NCBI RefSeq assembly: GCF_014197535.1
Contig: NZ_JACIFV010000032.1
Location: forward strand, 1-53,716
Length of the DNA stretch: 53,716 nt
Reading direction: 5' to 3'
Source of the DNA: Rhizobium aethiopicum
GTDB taxonomy: Bacteria; Pseudomonadota; Alphaproteobacteria; Rhizobiales; Rhizobiaceae
Of this stretch, positions 31,574 through 39,979 are shown piece after piece. The notes under the pieces were generated by a model. It was not told where the DNA came from, searched no databases, and saw only the letters and a program-made list of their open reading frames with translations. Within the stretch, counting starts at the first letter, position 1, and each line of letters starts with the position of its first letter. A program made the position numbers and the translations under genes.

Positions 31574-33079
31574 ATGTCCAAGCGGCGCAGCAACATCGAG
31601 ATCCCTTCGCTCCATGCGATCGATCGAACCGCCAATATCAGCCGCCAGCTTGCACAGGCTCTCAGGAGCGCCATTGCCCGCGGCGAGCTGAGGCCCGGCG
31701 AGCGCCTTCCCTCGACGCGCACGCTCGCAGCCTCCCTGAAAATCGCCCGCGGCACCGTCGTCGAGGTATTCGACCAACTGACCGCCGAAGGTTATCTCGA
31801 AGCGAGAGTCGGAGCCGGAACCCGTATTGCCACGGCTCTGATGGATGCGACGCCCGTGCTTCCGCCGCCACCGGCAGCGCCGGTTGCGGATACTCTGGAT
31901 CTGCCCGCCCCGGCCGCCCGGCTGATATCAGTCGCCCGCGCGCTCGTCCCTCACCCGCCCGTTCCCTTCGCCGTATCAGTCCCGGCCTCCGGCATTGCGC
32001 CTGACGACAACTGGCGCCGTCTCGGCAATCGGGTGCGTGCGTCCAAAGAGGCTGCCCCATCAGGCTATCACGATCCGATGGGCCTGCTCGAGCTGCGCCT
32101 CGCCATTGCCGAACACGTCCGCCGCGCCCGCGCGGTTCATTGCGAACCGGAACAGGTCGTCGTCACATCGGGCACCCAGCAGGGCCTCTACATGGCCGGC
32201 CGCGTGCTGCTGTCGCGCGACGATCCTGTCTGGGCCGAAGACCCGGCCTATCCCGGCCTCACCGCCGTGCTCGACGATCTCGGCCTGCGCACGCACCGCA
32301 TCCCGGTCGATACGCAGGGAATGAACGTGGAGCGCGGCCTCGAACTCTGTCCGCAGGCGCGCGCCGCATTCGTGACGGCGTCGCACCAGTATCCGATCGG
32401 CATGCCGCTCAGCATGGCGCGACGCAACGCCCTGATCGCCTGGGCCGACCAGGCCCGCGCCTGGATCGTCGAAGACGATTACGACAGCGAATTGCGTTAC
32501 GCCGGCCACCCCTTCCCCTCGATGCAGGGCCTCTGCCCCTCACGCGTCATCTATCTCGGCACCTTCAGCAAGGTCCTCTTTCCTTCGCTGCGCCTCGGTT
32601 ATGTCATCGCCCCTCCTCAGCTCGCGGAAGCCTTCGCCGGTGCGCGCGCCATTCTCGACCGGCATTCGCCGACATCAGAACAGCATGTTCTCGCCGCTTA
32701 CATGAAGGAAGGCTATTTCGAAGCCCATATCCGGCGGATCCGCGGCCTCTATGCCGAACGTCGGGCATTCCTGCTGTCGGCGTTAGAACAAGCCTTGCCC
32801 GAGGGGTGCCGCATTCAGCCGAGCGACCAGGGCATGCACATTCTCCTGTGGCTGCCCGCAGAAATCGACGATGTACGGCTCGCGGCGCGCGCGCTGTCTT
32901 CCGGCATCGCGGTTCGCGCCATCTCCCCCATGTATGCGGACCCGCCGGCGCACCCTGGCCTTATGCTGGGTTTCGGCGGCTTTCCGGAGGCGCAACTGCA
33001 AGCAGCGGTCAGCGATCTCGCCAGACTGCTGCAGGCGCATATCGCGTATACTGGTGCGGAAGGTCCGCAACGGGGATGA
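31574..33079 (+). CDS. MocR-family regulator (GntR HTH plus aminotransferase fold)
   Basis: This is a 501-residue fusion regulator. Residues 10-75 are a GntR winged helix (LAQALRSAIARGELRPGERLPSTRTLAASLKIARGTVVEVFDQL). Residues 130-490 are a type I aminotransferase fold with the PLP-binding Lys in YLGTFSKVLFPSLRLGYVI and VEDDYDSELRY. Such proteins use PLP chemistry to sense an amino acid or PLP itself and usually control the divergent gene. Here those are a LysE exporter and an aldolase. ATG at 31574. Confidence 0.92.
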   Translation: MSKRRSNIEIPSLHAIDRTANISRQLAQALRSAIARGELRPGERLPSTRTLAASLKIARGTVVEVFDQLTAEGYLEARVGAGTRIATALMDATPVLPPPPAAPVADTLDLPAPAARLISVARALVPHPPVPFAVSVPASGIAPDDNWRRLGNRVRASKEAAPSGYHDPMGLLELRLAIAEHVRRARAVHCEPEQVVVTSGTQQGLYMAGRVLLSRDDPVWAEDPAYPGLTAVLDDLGLRTHRIPVDTQGMNVERGLELCPQARAAFVTASHQYPIGMPLSMARRNALIAWADQARAWIVEDDYDSELRYAGHPFPSMQGLCPSRVIYLGTFSKVLFPSLRLGYVIAPPQLAEAFAGARAILDRHSPTSEQHVLAAYMKEGYFEAHIRRIRGLYAERRAFLLSALEQALPEGCRIQPSDQGMHILLWLPAEIDDVRLAARALSSGIAVRAISPMYADPPAHPGLMLGFGGFPEAQLQAAVSDLARLLQAHIAYTGAEGPQRG

Positions 33080-33082
33080 GGC

Positions 33083-33979
33083 CTAGGCGCTCAGCCTTTG
33101 CCAGCTCTCGTCCATCTGATTGCGGAACCAGGTCATTTGCCGCTTGGCATATTGCCGTGTCGCCGCAGCCCCTTTCTTCAACACCTCATCGCGCGTCATC
33201 TCGCCCTTCAGCATCGCCGCGATCTGCGACACACCGATGGCCTTCATGACAAGCGCCTCGGCCGGCAGGCCGAGCGCAAGCAGCGCCTTTACCTCGTCTT
33301 CCGCACCCTGTTGCAGCATCTTTTCGAAACGGCCGTTGATGCGGGCATGCAGCACCGCCCGGTCCGGCAGAACGACAATTTTGCGGGCCTCGTCGGCATT
33401 GATCACCACAGGCCCTGACCGACCCTGGAAATCAGCGATCGAGCGTCCCGTCGCTTTGATCACCTCCAGCGCCCGGACGATGCGCTGGCCGTCCTGGCGG
33501 TTGAGGCTTGCCGCCATCGCGGGATCGACGTCAGAAAGCTCGGCGTAAAGCACGTCCGGCCCCTCCTCCACGAGTCGCGTGCGCAATTCTTCCCGCAGCG
33601 CTTCGGGAATATCCGGCATGTCGGAGAGACCGCCGATCAGCGCCTTGAAGTAAAGCCCCGTGCCGCCGACGAAGACCGGTAGCTGCCCGGCGGCTCTGAG
33701 CGCCGGCAAAAGCGCCGAGACATCGCGCAGCCAGGCGCCTGTGGAATACCCGGCCCCAGCCGGCACGTGGCCGTAGAGATGATGCGGCACGCCTTGCATC
33801 TCCTCCTCCGACGGACGCGCGGTCAGCACCCGCAATGTGTCGTAGACCTGCATGCTGTCGGCATTGACGACCGCGCCGCCATGGCGTTTGGCCAATTCGA
33901 CGGCAAGCGCGGACTTGCCGCTGGCGGTCGGCCCGGTTATCAGGATCGCGTTCTCTACGCTCAGAAGGTTTTCCATCAT
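33083..33979 (-). CDS. miaA: tRNA dimethylallyltransferase
   Basis: This enzyme of about 298 residues isopentenylates A37 of tRNAs reading UNN codons. The P-loop ITGPTASGKSALAVELAKRHGG, the DSMQVY motif, HHLYGHVPAG, and GGTGLYFKALIGGLSDMP are all present. The C-terminus (TRQYAKRQMTWFRNQ) is the normal MiaA end. Two neighbouring ATG codons (33979 and 33976) can start it; upstream of them is CGAGGG. Its start codon overlaps that of the divergent serB, so the two genes have no spacer. Confidence 0.95.
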   Translation of the reverse strand: MMENLLSVENAILITGPTASGKSALAVELAKRHGGAVVNADSMQVYDTLRVLTARPSEEEMQGVPHHLYGHVPAGAGYSTGAWLRDVSALLPALRAAGQLPVFVGGTGLYFKALIGGLSDMPDIPEALREELRTRLVEEGPDVLYAELSDVDPAMAASLNRQDGQRIVRALEVIKATGRSIADFQGRSGPVVINADEARKIVVLPDRAVLHARINGRFEKMLQQGAEDEVKALLALGLPAEALVMKAIGVSQIAAMLKGEMTRDEVLKKGAAATRQYAKRQMTWFRNQMDESWQRLSA

Positions 33980-34868
33980 GGCCCTCGTTGCCACGCTTGT
34001 TGCCAATCCGTCAAATCCTGTGCTTACTCCTGGCATCGCCGAACAAGCGGCTGAGGCAGTAACCGCTTCCGGCCTCTACTGGCTGGCCGACGGCGTTGCC
34101 TGCGACATCGCACTGCGCGACGGCACGGATGCGCAAGCCGCCGAGGCCAATCTTCTCGCCGTCATATCAAGCGCCCCCATCGACCTCGTCATCCAGGAGC
34201 AGGACAGCCGCCGCAAGAAGCTGCTGATCGCCGACATGGATTCGACGATGATCGGCCAGGAATGCATCGACGAACTTGCCGCCGAAGTCGGCCTGAAGGA
34301 GAGGGTCGCCGACATCACCGCTCGCGCCATGAATGGCGAGATCGCCTTTGAGCCCGCCCTGCGGGAGCGCGTCGCCCTCCTGAAAGGGTTGCCGATCTCG
34401 GTTGTCGACGAGGTCATCGCCAAGCGCATCACACTGACGCCGGGGGGGCCGGAGCTGATCGCCACGATGAAGGCGAAAGGTCATTACACCGCTCTCGTCT
34501 CCGGGGGCTTCACCGTCTTCACCCGCCGCATCGCCGCCACCCTCGGCTTCGACGAAAACCGCGCCAATACGCTGCTGGACGAGGATGGTATTCTCTCCGG
34601 CTTCGTCGCCGAACCTATCCTCGGCAAGCAGGCAAAGGTGGATGCGCTGAACGAGATTTCAGCAAGCCTCGGCATTTCGCCACAGGAGGCAATCGCCGTC
34701 GGCGACGGCGCCAATGATCTCGGCATGCTGCAGCTCGCCGGCTCCGGTGTCGCCCTCCACGCCAAGCCCACCGTCGCCGCTCAGGCGCAGATGCGCATCA
34801 ATCACGCCGACCTGACGGCGCTACTTTATATTCAGGGTTATCGGAAGACCGATTTTGTGACGGCTTGA
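33978..34868 (+). CDS. serB: Phosphoserine phosphatase
   Basis: This 296-residue HAD enzyme makes serine from phosphoserine, the last step of the phosphorylated pathway. The nucleophile motif is IADMDSTMIGQECIDELA. Motif II is SGGFTVFTRRIA (Ser/Gly) and the Mg-binding motif IV is GDGANDLGML. The N-terminal 80 residues form the regulatory part seen in long SerB forms. ATG at 33978 with AGAAGG upstream; the frame back to 33852 overlaps miaA in antisense and is rejected. Confidence 0.95.
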   Translation: MALVATLVANPSNPVLTPGIAEQAAEAVTASGLYWLADGVACDIALRDGTDAQAAEANLLAVISSAPIDLVIQEQDSRRKKLLIADMDSTMIGQECIDELAAEVGLKERVADITARAMNGEIAFEPALRERVALLKGLPISVVDEVIAKRITLTPGGPELIATMKAKGHYTALVSGGFTVFTRRIAATLGFDENRANTLLDEDGILSGFVAEPILGKQAKVDALNEISASLGISPQEAIAVGDGANDLGMLQLAGSGVALHAKPTVAAQAQMRINHADLTALLYIQGYRKTDFVTA

Positions 34869-34920
34869 ACGTCCGATTTCAACAGGAGACGGATGTACAA
34901 CAAAGGCGGCGCGGCAACCC

Positions 34921-34966
34921 CTCTCCGCCTCATTCCTGTGCTTGTCACAGGAATGAGGGCGGAGAG
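34921..34966. repeat. Long intergenic palindrome between serB and degP
   Basis: CTCTCCGCCTCATTCCTGTG pairs with CACAGGAATGAGGGCGGAGAG with one bulged base and a 5-base CTTGT loop. It is of the same family as the repeats at 4474 and 9093. It lies between convergent serB and degP and may separate their transcripts. Confidence 0.7.
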
Positions 34967-35016
34967 GTTGAGCGAGAACAGGAAGGCGGCACCTGGTCCC
35001 CACCGCCGCAGTTCTC

Positions 35017-36729
35017 CTATTCCATCGGCACCGCCACGAACCGCAGATCGCCGTTTGCCGATGCGATCATCAGCTGGGCGTTGCGACGGCCTTGCTGTTT
35101 CAGCGATTTCACCTTGGCCGCGACCGCATCCGGGGATTTCATGAACTCCTGCGCCACCTCGACGATAACGTCCCCCGGCTTCAACCCCTTTTCGGCCGAG
35201 GCGGAGCCGGGCTCCACCTCCGTCACGACGACACCGTCGACGCTTTCGGCGATGCCGAAAGCCTTGCGTGTTTCGGGACTGAGGAGCGACAGCGACAATC
35301 CGAGCACGTTCTTCGGCGTAGCCTCATCCGGCGATACCTGGCCCTGTTGGTGCTGGTCCGGCGCCGGCGCACCCGGTGCGGGCGCTGCCTGATCGCCAGT
35401 ATCCGGCTGATCCATATCGTTGTTCTCGTCGGGATCAGGGGTGATCACGCCGTCCTGCGAGCCATCGGGCGCTGCATCGCCGGATGCCGCCTGATCGCTG
35501 TCTTCGAGCCGGCCGAGCTTCACCTTGACGGTCTGCTCCTTGCCGTCGCGCAGCACCACGACGTCGACTTCTTTTCCGACCGTGCTTTCTGCCACGACGC
35601 GCGGCAGGTCGCGCATTTCATTGACCGCCTTGCCGTCGAATTTCAAAATGACGTCGCCCGCCTTGATCGAGCCGTCGTCGACGGGGCCGCCCTTGATGAC
35701 GCCGGCGACCAGTGCGCCCTTGGCGGTGTCGAGCCCGAGGCTGTCGGCGATGTCGTCGGTCACCGGCTGGATGCGCACGCCGAGCCAGCCGCGCCGCGTC
35801 TCGCCATACTGGCGCAACTGCTCGACGACGCCGGAAGCAAGTTCGGACGGTACCGAGAAGCCGATGCCGATCGAGCCGCCGCTCGGCGAGATGATCGCCG
35901 TGTTGATGCCGATCACTTCACCCTTCATGTTGAAGAGCGGCCCCCCGGAATTGCCCTTGTTGATCGCCGCATCCGTCTGGATGAAGTTGTCGTAGGGGCC
36001 GGCATTGATGTTGCGGCCGCGCCCGGAAATGATGCCGACCGTCACCGAACCGCCGAATCCGAACGGATTGCCGATCGCCATGACCCAGTCGCCGATGCGC
36101 ATCTCGCTGGAATCGCCGAATTTCACCGATTTCAGCGGCGTCTTCGGCTCGACCTTCAACACGGAAAGATCGGTCTTCGTATCCGTGCCGATCAGCTTCG
36201 CCTTGAGCTTCGAGCCGTTGGCGAAATTGACTTCGATGTCGTCGGCGCCCTCGATCACGTGGTTATTGGTGACGATATAGCCGGCCGGATCGATGACGAA
36301 ACCGGAACCGAGCGAGCTGACATTATGGTTGGGGCCTTTGTTGCCCTGCTGTTTGTTGAAGAAGTCGTTGAAGAACTCCTGGAATGGTGACCCGTCAGGG
36401 GCGCGCGGCGCCGGACCGACCCCTTCGTCATCCTTCACGTTCTGCGAGGTCGAGATGTTGACCACGGCATCGAGCAACCCTTCGGCGAGATCGGCAACGG
36501 AAGCCGGACCGTTGGTCGGCACGACGGTCTGAACCGGTGGCGTCTGCTGCGGCGTGGCAGATGCAGGTGGCGTGGGAGCAGCCGGAACAGGCGCGGCAAC
36601 CCCGGGCGCTGCTGTTTCAGGCGTGGTTTGCGCAAAAGCAATACCGCTCATGCCAGCTTGCGCCAGCATGGTGGCGCTGGCCAGAAGCGCGAGCGTTCGT
36701 CTGAAGGGCAAGCGAATCGTGGGGGCCAT
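35017..36729 (-). CDS. degP: Periplasmic serine protease, Do/DegP family
   Basis: This is a 570-residue HtrA-type protease and chaperone. A signal peptide (ending about AFAQ) precedes a Pro/Ala-rich linker. The triad is visible: His in IVTNNHVIEGADDIEV, Asp in DTKTDLSVLK, Ser in INKGNSGGPLFN. Two PDZ domains follow, the first at about 335-420 and the second at the C-terminus (GVVVTEVEPGSASAEKGLKPGDVI). An Asp/Gln/Pro-rich linker separates them. It acts on misfolded envelope proteins and follows hflK-hflC. I use ATG at 36729, with GAGGAAG before it. Confidence 0.95.
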   Translation of the reverse strand: MAPTIRLPFRRTLALLASATMLAQAGMSGIAFAQTTPETAAPGVAAPVPAAPTPPASATPQQTPPVQTVVPTNGPASVADLAEGLLDAVVNISTSQNVKDDEGVGPAPRAPDGSPFQEFFNDFFNKQQGNKGPNHNVSSLGSGFVIDPAGYIVTNNHVIEGADDIEVNFANGSKLKAKLIGTDTKTDLSVLKVEPKTPLKSVKFGDSSEMRIGDWVMAIGNPFGFGGSVTVGIISGRGRNINAGPYDNFIQTDAAINKGNSGGPLFNMKGEVIGINTAIISPSGGSIGIGFSVPSELASGVVEQLRQYGETRRGWLGVRIQPVTDDIADSLGLDTAKGALVAGVIKGGPVDDGSIKAGDVILKFDGKAVNEMRDLPRVVAESTVGKEVDVVVLRDGKEQTVKVKLGRLEDSDQAASGDAAPDGSQDGVITPDPDENNDMDQPDTGDQAAPAPGAPAPDQHQQGQVSPDEATPKNVLGLSLSLLSPETRKAFGIAESVDGVVVTEVEPGSASAEKGLKPGDVIVEVAQEFMKSPDAVAAKVKSLKQQGRRNAQLMIASANGDLRFVAVPME

Positions 36730-36871
36730 CAAGCTTCCTCATAAGGGGGTAAATGCGCATATTCAGCACCAGCATAAGGCGGAATGATGGAGGGTGAAAT
36801 CACCTTTTCGCGAAATCCCCGTGCAATCCGATGGACCGTCACGAAAGTCCGGCCTTGGCTCTTGAAGCCGA

Positions 36872-36898
36872 AAAGGGCCGGCGCTGGGCCGACCCTTT
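36872..36898 (-). terminator. Hairpin terminator between hflC and degP
   Basis: AAAGGGTCGGC-CCAGC-GCCGGCCCTTT on the minus strand is an 11-bp stem with one G-T pair, followed by TTTT-like CTTTTC. It lies 33 bases after the hflC stop and separates hflKC from degP transcription at least in part. Confidence 0.65.
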
Positions 36899-36930
36899 CT
36901 CGATCTTGCCGGGAAACAGATCCCGTGTTT

Positions 36931-37890
36931 TCAGTTCGCCGGCTGGCCTGGCGCCGCCGGAGCGGTTGCTCCGGGCATTGCGGGAACCGACGTAGACGGG
37001 CTGGCCGGCGCGGCGCCGGCAGCCTTATTGAAATAGCGGAAGAATTCCGAATCCGGCGACAGGACCAGCGTTGTGTCCTGCGATGAAAGCGCTGCCGAAT
37101 AGGCTGCCATCGAGCGATAGAACTCGAAAAAACCGGGGTCTCTTGAGAATGCATCGGCGAAGACGCGGTTGCGTTCGGCATCGCCCTGGCCACGCAGGAT
37201 CTCGGAGTCGCGCTGTGCGCCGGCAGTCAGCTCGACGACCTGGCGGTCGGCAACGGCGCGGCGGCGCTGACCTTCCTCGTTGCCCTGCGCGCGCAGAAGC
37301 TCAGCTTCCGCCAGTCGCTCGGCGCGCATGCGGTTATAGGTGCGCTCGGAAACATCCTGCGTCAGGTCGGTCCGGCTGATGCGCACGTCGTCGAGCGTGA
37401 TGCCGAGCGTCTCCGCATCGGCTTGCAGCTCGTTGCGCACCTCGAGCATCATCGCCACGCGCTCTCGGGAGAGAGCGGCCTCGATGCTGCGCACGCCGTA
37501 GACCCTGCGCAAGGCGGAATCGAGGCGCGTGCGAAGCCGCGCTTCCGCCGCCTCCCTGTCGCCCGACACCGTTTCGCGGAAACGGCGCGCGTCGTTGATG
37601 CGGTAGATGAGGAAGGCATTTACCTCATAGAAGGCGCCGCCGGAAACCTGGACGCGTATATTGTCGAGGTCGAAGCGCAGCTCCTGCTTCGGCACGTATT
37701 GCACCCTGTCGGCATCGGCAAAGGCGAAAGGCAGCTTGAAATAGATGCCGGGGTCAGTCTTGACCGACTGGATTTCACCAAAGCGAACGACGATAGCCTG
37801 TTCGCGGGCGGTCACGACGAAGACCGAGGAATAGACCCCGACCAACACGACCGCCAGGAGGATTAGAACTACGGGAAGTCTGTTCGACAT
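36931..37890 (-). CDS. hflC: Protease modulator HflC (SPFH/band 7)
   Basis: This is a 319-residue membrane protein. One N-terminal helix (LPVVLILLAVVLVGVYSSVFVV) is followed by the band-7/SPFH domain (FGEIQSVKTDPGIYFKLPFAFADADRVQYVPKQELRFD). A long helical region (about 190-260) pairs with HflK. HflKC surrounds the AAA protease FtsH and controls its access to membrane substrates. It begins five bases after the hflK stop, so the two are cotranscribed. The Ala/Pro-rich tail is variable in the family. Confidence 0.95.
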   Translation of the reverse strand: MSNRLPVVLILLAVVLVGVYSSVFVVTAREQAIVVRFGEIQSVKTDPGIYFKLPFAFADADRVQYVPKQELRFDLDNIRVQVSGGAFYEVNAFLIYRINDARRFRETVSGDREAAEARLRTRLDSALRRVYGVRSIEAALSRERVAMMLEVRNELQADAETLGITLDDVRISRTDLTQDVSERTYNRMRAERLAEAELLRAQGNEEGQRRRAVADRQVVELTAGAQRDSEILRGQGDAERNRVFADAFSRDPGFFEFYRSMAAYSAALSSQDTTLVLSPDSEFFRYFNKAAGAAPASPSTSVPAMPGATAPAAPGQPAN

Positions 37891-37895
37891 GGGTC

Positions 37896-38984
37896 TCAGC
37901 CTCCCTGTTGCTGCTGTTGCTGCGTCGGCCTGTTTATCTCGTTGAGAGGCAGATAGGGCACGGCGCCGGCCTTTTGGTCGATGATCACTTTCTTGGAACC
38001 CTTCAGCACCTGTTCCATGGTTTCCAGGAACAGCCGCTCCCGCGTCACGTCAGGAGCCTTGGAATATTCGTCGTAGATCGAAACGAAGCGTTGCGCTTCA
38101 CCTTCAGCCTCCTTGACGATCCGGTCCTTATAGGCCGCTGCTGCTTCGCGGATGCGGGCCGCGTCACCGCGGGCCTGGCCGAGCTTCTGGTTGGCGTATT
38201 GGTTCGCCTCCTCCACGAGGCGCTGCTTGTCCTGATCGGCACGCTGCACTTCTTCGAAGGCATCGGCCACGTCACGCGGCGGTGCGACGTCCTCGATGGT
38301 CACGCGGTTGATCGCAATGCCGGCGCCGTAGCGATCCATCGTATCCTGGATGATGTTGCGCACTTCGGTTTCGATCGGTCCGCGATTGTCACGAAAGGCA
38401 TCCTGTGCCGGGCGCCGGCCGACGATTTCGCGCATGGCGCTTTCGGAAACCTGCTGCAGCGTTTCAGCTGGATTTTCGAGACGGAAAAGATAGGATTTCG
38501 GGTCGTTGACCGTGTAGAGCACGGAGAACTGCACGTTGACGATGTTCTGGTCGCCGGAAAGCATCAGTCCAGCCGTCGAATTGCTGTTGTTGCGTCCGCC
38601 GATATTCTGCTGCTGCTCCGTCACCTTCACGATCTCGACCGCGTCCATCGGCCAGATGCGGAAATGCAGGCCCGGCATGGAAATTTCCTCTCTCGGCTTG
38701 CCGAAGCGCAGCTGGACGGCGCGTTCGTCCGGCTGGACGGTGTAGACGCACTGAATCAGCCAGAAAACGGCGACGATCGCCACCACGATCGCGGCCACGC
38801 CGCCATTGAAACCGCCGGGAACGATATTGCGCAGCTGATCCTGGCCGCGCCGGATGATGTCTTCCAGATCAGGCGGTCCGCCCTTGCCGCCACGCGGGCG
38901 GTTCGGCCCCTGGCCCCATGGTCCCTGATTGTTACCGCCGCCGCCCCAAGGGCCGCCGCCGCCATTCTGATTGCTCCAGGGCAT
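37896..38984 (-). CDS. hflK: Protease modulator HflK (SPFH/band 7)
   Basis: This is a 362-residue partner of HflC. The N-terminus is a glycine/asparagine-rich cytoplasmic tail (MPWSNQNGGGGPWGG...) as in other HflK proteins. One helix (VAAIVVAIVAVFWLIQCVY) precedes the SPFH domain (VQPDERAVQLRFGK... GLHFRIWP). The C-terminal part is helical and ends in a Gln-rich tail. I use the ATG at 38984, which follows GAGG. In other rhizobia folA and thyA precede it in the same direction, as here. Confidence 0.95.
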   Translation of the reverse strand: MPWSNQNGGGGPWGGGGNNQGPWGQGPNRPRGGKGGPPDLEDIIRRGQDQLRNIVPGGFNGGVAAIVVAIVAVFWLIQCVYTVQPDERAVQLRFGKPREEISMPGLHFRIWPMDAVEIVKVTEQQQNIGGRNNSNSTAGLMLSGDQNIVNVQFSVLYTVNDPKSYLFRLENPAETLQQVSESAMREIVGRRPAQDAFRDNRGPIETEVRNIIQDTMDRYGAGIAINRVTIEDVAPPRDVADAFEEVQRADQDKQRLVEEANQYANQKLGQARGDAARIREAAAAYKDRIVKEAEGEAQRFVSIYDEYSKAPDVTRERLFLETMEQVLKGSKKVIIDQKAGAVPYLPLNEINRPTQQQQQQGG

Positions 38985-39149
38985 CAAAACCTCGTTATTC
39001 GTTAAGTCTTCCCCGCATCCGGGACCGTGGGGGCTGACCGGTGGATGCGTTGGTGACCGTTATAGGTATCACCGCACCGGCTTTCAACGCAGCGTGAGAA
39101 ACTTGGTCAATTTAATTGGAAAATAGTTCGTTTTCAGGCGCGACCGCGT

Positions 39150-39872
39150 TCAAGACTTAGTGGAACGCGTATCCTCTGGGAAGAACTCGAACTGCACGCC
39201 TTCACTGTCCGAAGCGACAACTTTCTTCTCGTACAACTCAAAGTATTTATCGAAATCCGGCTCCCGACCCATAAACTCTTCTTTAGATTTGAATCTATGT
39301 TCTGGCTTTCGCCTCTCGTAACGGGTTATGCGAAACGGAAATTGATCATGTTCACTCTTTGGGTACTCGTCCTCAAACCCACGTTTCCATTCGGACTTTG
39401 ATCCGACGGCATCCTTCTCGAAGTCAGTTTCAAATTTAGCATCCCCATTAATAGGGCCGCAGAAGACTTCAGTCAGAAAAACCTGATTTATATAACGCTC
39501 AAATATCTTATATATCTGCTCTCCACCAATAACAAAAAATTCCAGCTTGCCAGCTATTATCGAACTTACGTCAGCGAATAGTAAAGCCGTCTCGACGTCC
39601 CTCGCCCATCTAATATCAGGTGAGTTAGAAAGGATTTCGGACCGCGATAATATAATATTTGTTCGATTTGGTAGGGGCCTATTTCCAAGCGATTCAAAGG
39701 TCTTCCGACCCATGATGATGGCATGACCAGACGTTCTTCTCTTGAAAAGCTGAAGATCGGTACGAAGATGCCACGGCAATCTATTCTCAACGCCAATTAT
39801 ATTGTCAGGATAGCTGCGAGCAACAATTGATGTTGCCGACGGCATTTTTACGCGTTTTCTCTTGATTCTCAT
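39150..39872 (-). CDS. folA: Dihydrofolate reductase, divergent long form of alien composition
   Basis: This enzyme of about 240 residues reduces dihydrofolate with NADPH, serving the folate that thyA consumes. Motifs are clear: IIGVENRLPWHLRTDLQLFK (with the catalytic Asp in RTDL), IIMGRKTFESLGNRPLPNR (NADPH loop), and FFVIGGEQIYKIFE. A C-terminal extension of about 60 residues (charged, from YERRKPEH on) is not found in the usual 160-175-residue FolA. Composition is A/T-rich; I counted 17 G/C in 60 bases at 39481-39540, unlike all neighbours. It sits in the normal rhizobial folA slot between thyA and hflK. The start may instead be ATG 39845. Possible low affinity for trimethoprim cannot be judged. 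Confidence 0.85.
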   Translation of the reverse strand: MRIKRKRVKMPSATSIVARSYPDNIIGVENRLPWHLRTDLQLFKRRTSGHAIIMGRKTFESLGNRPLPNRTNIILSRSEILSNSPDIRWARDVETALLFADVSSIIAGKLEFFVIGGEQIYKIFERYINQVFLTEVFCGPINGDAKFETDFEKDAVGSKSEWKRGFEDEYPKSEHDQFPFRITRYERRKPEHRFKSKEEFMGREPDFDKYFELYEKKVVASDSEGVQFEFFPEDTRSTKS

Positions 39873-39979
39873 TGACTGCAATCTTTGGTTGCAACTCCCT
39901 TATGCAGTCTGGTTATATTACGAAGAGATCGCATTCAAGTCGAATGTGGCTAATTAAAATTAAAACTGCGAGTGAAGCT

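Noticed and set aside
32140..33249. 369-codon plus-strand frame inside the MocR gene
   Set aside because: Arg-rich shadow of the MocR coding frame and of miaA antisense.
35092..36390. 432-codon frame antisense to degP
   Set aside because: Composition shadow of degP, rich in Arg, Asp and His with no motif.
37908..39005. 365-codon frame antisense to hflK
   Set aside because: Shadow of hflK; no recognisable protein signature.
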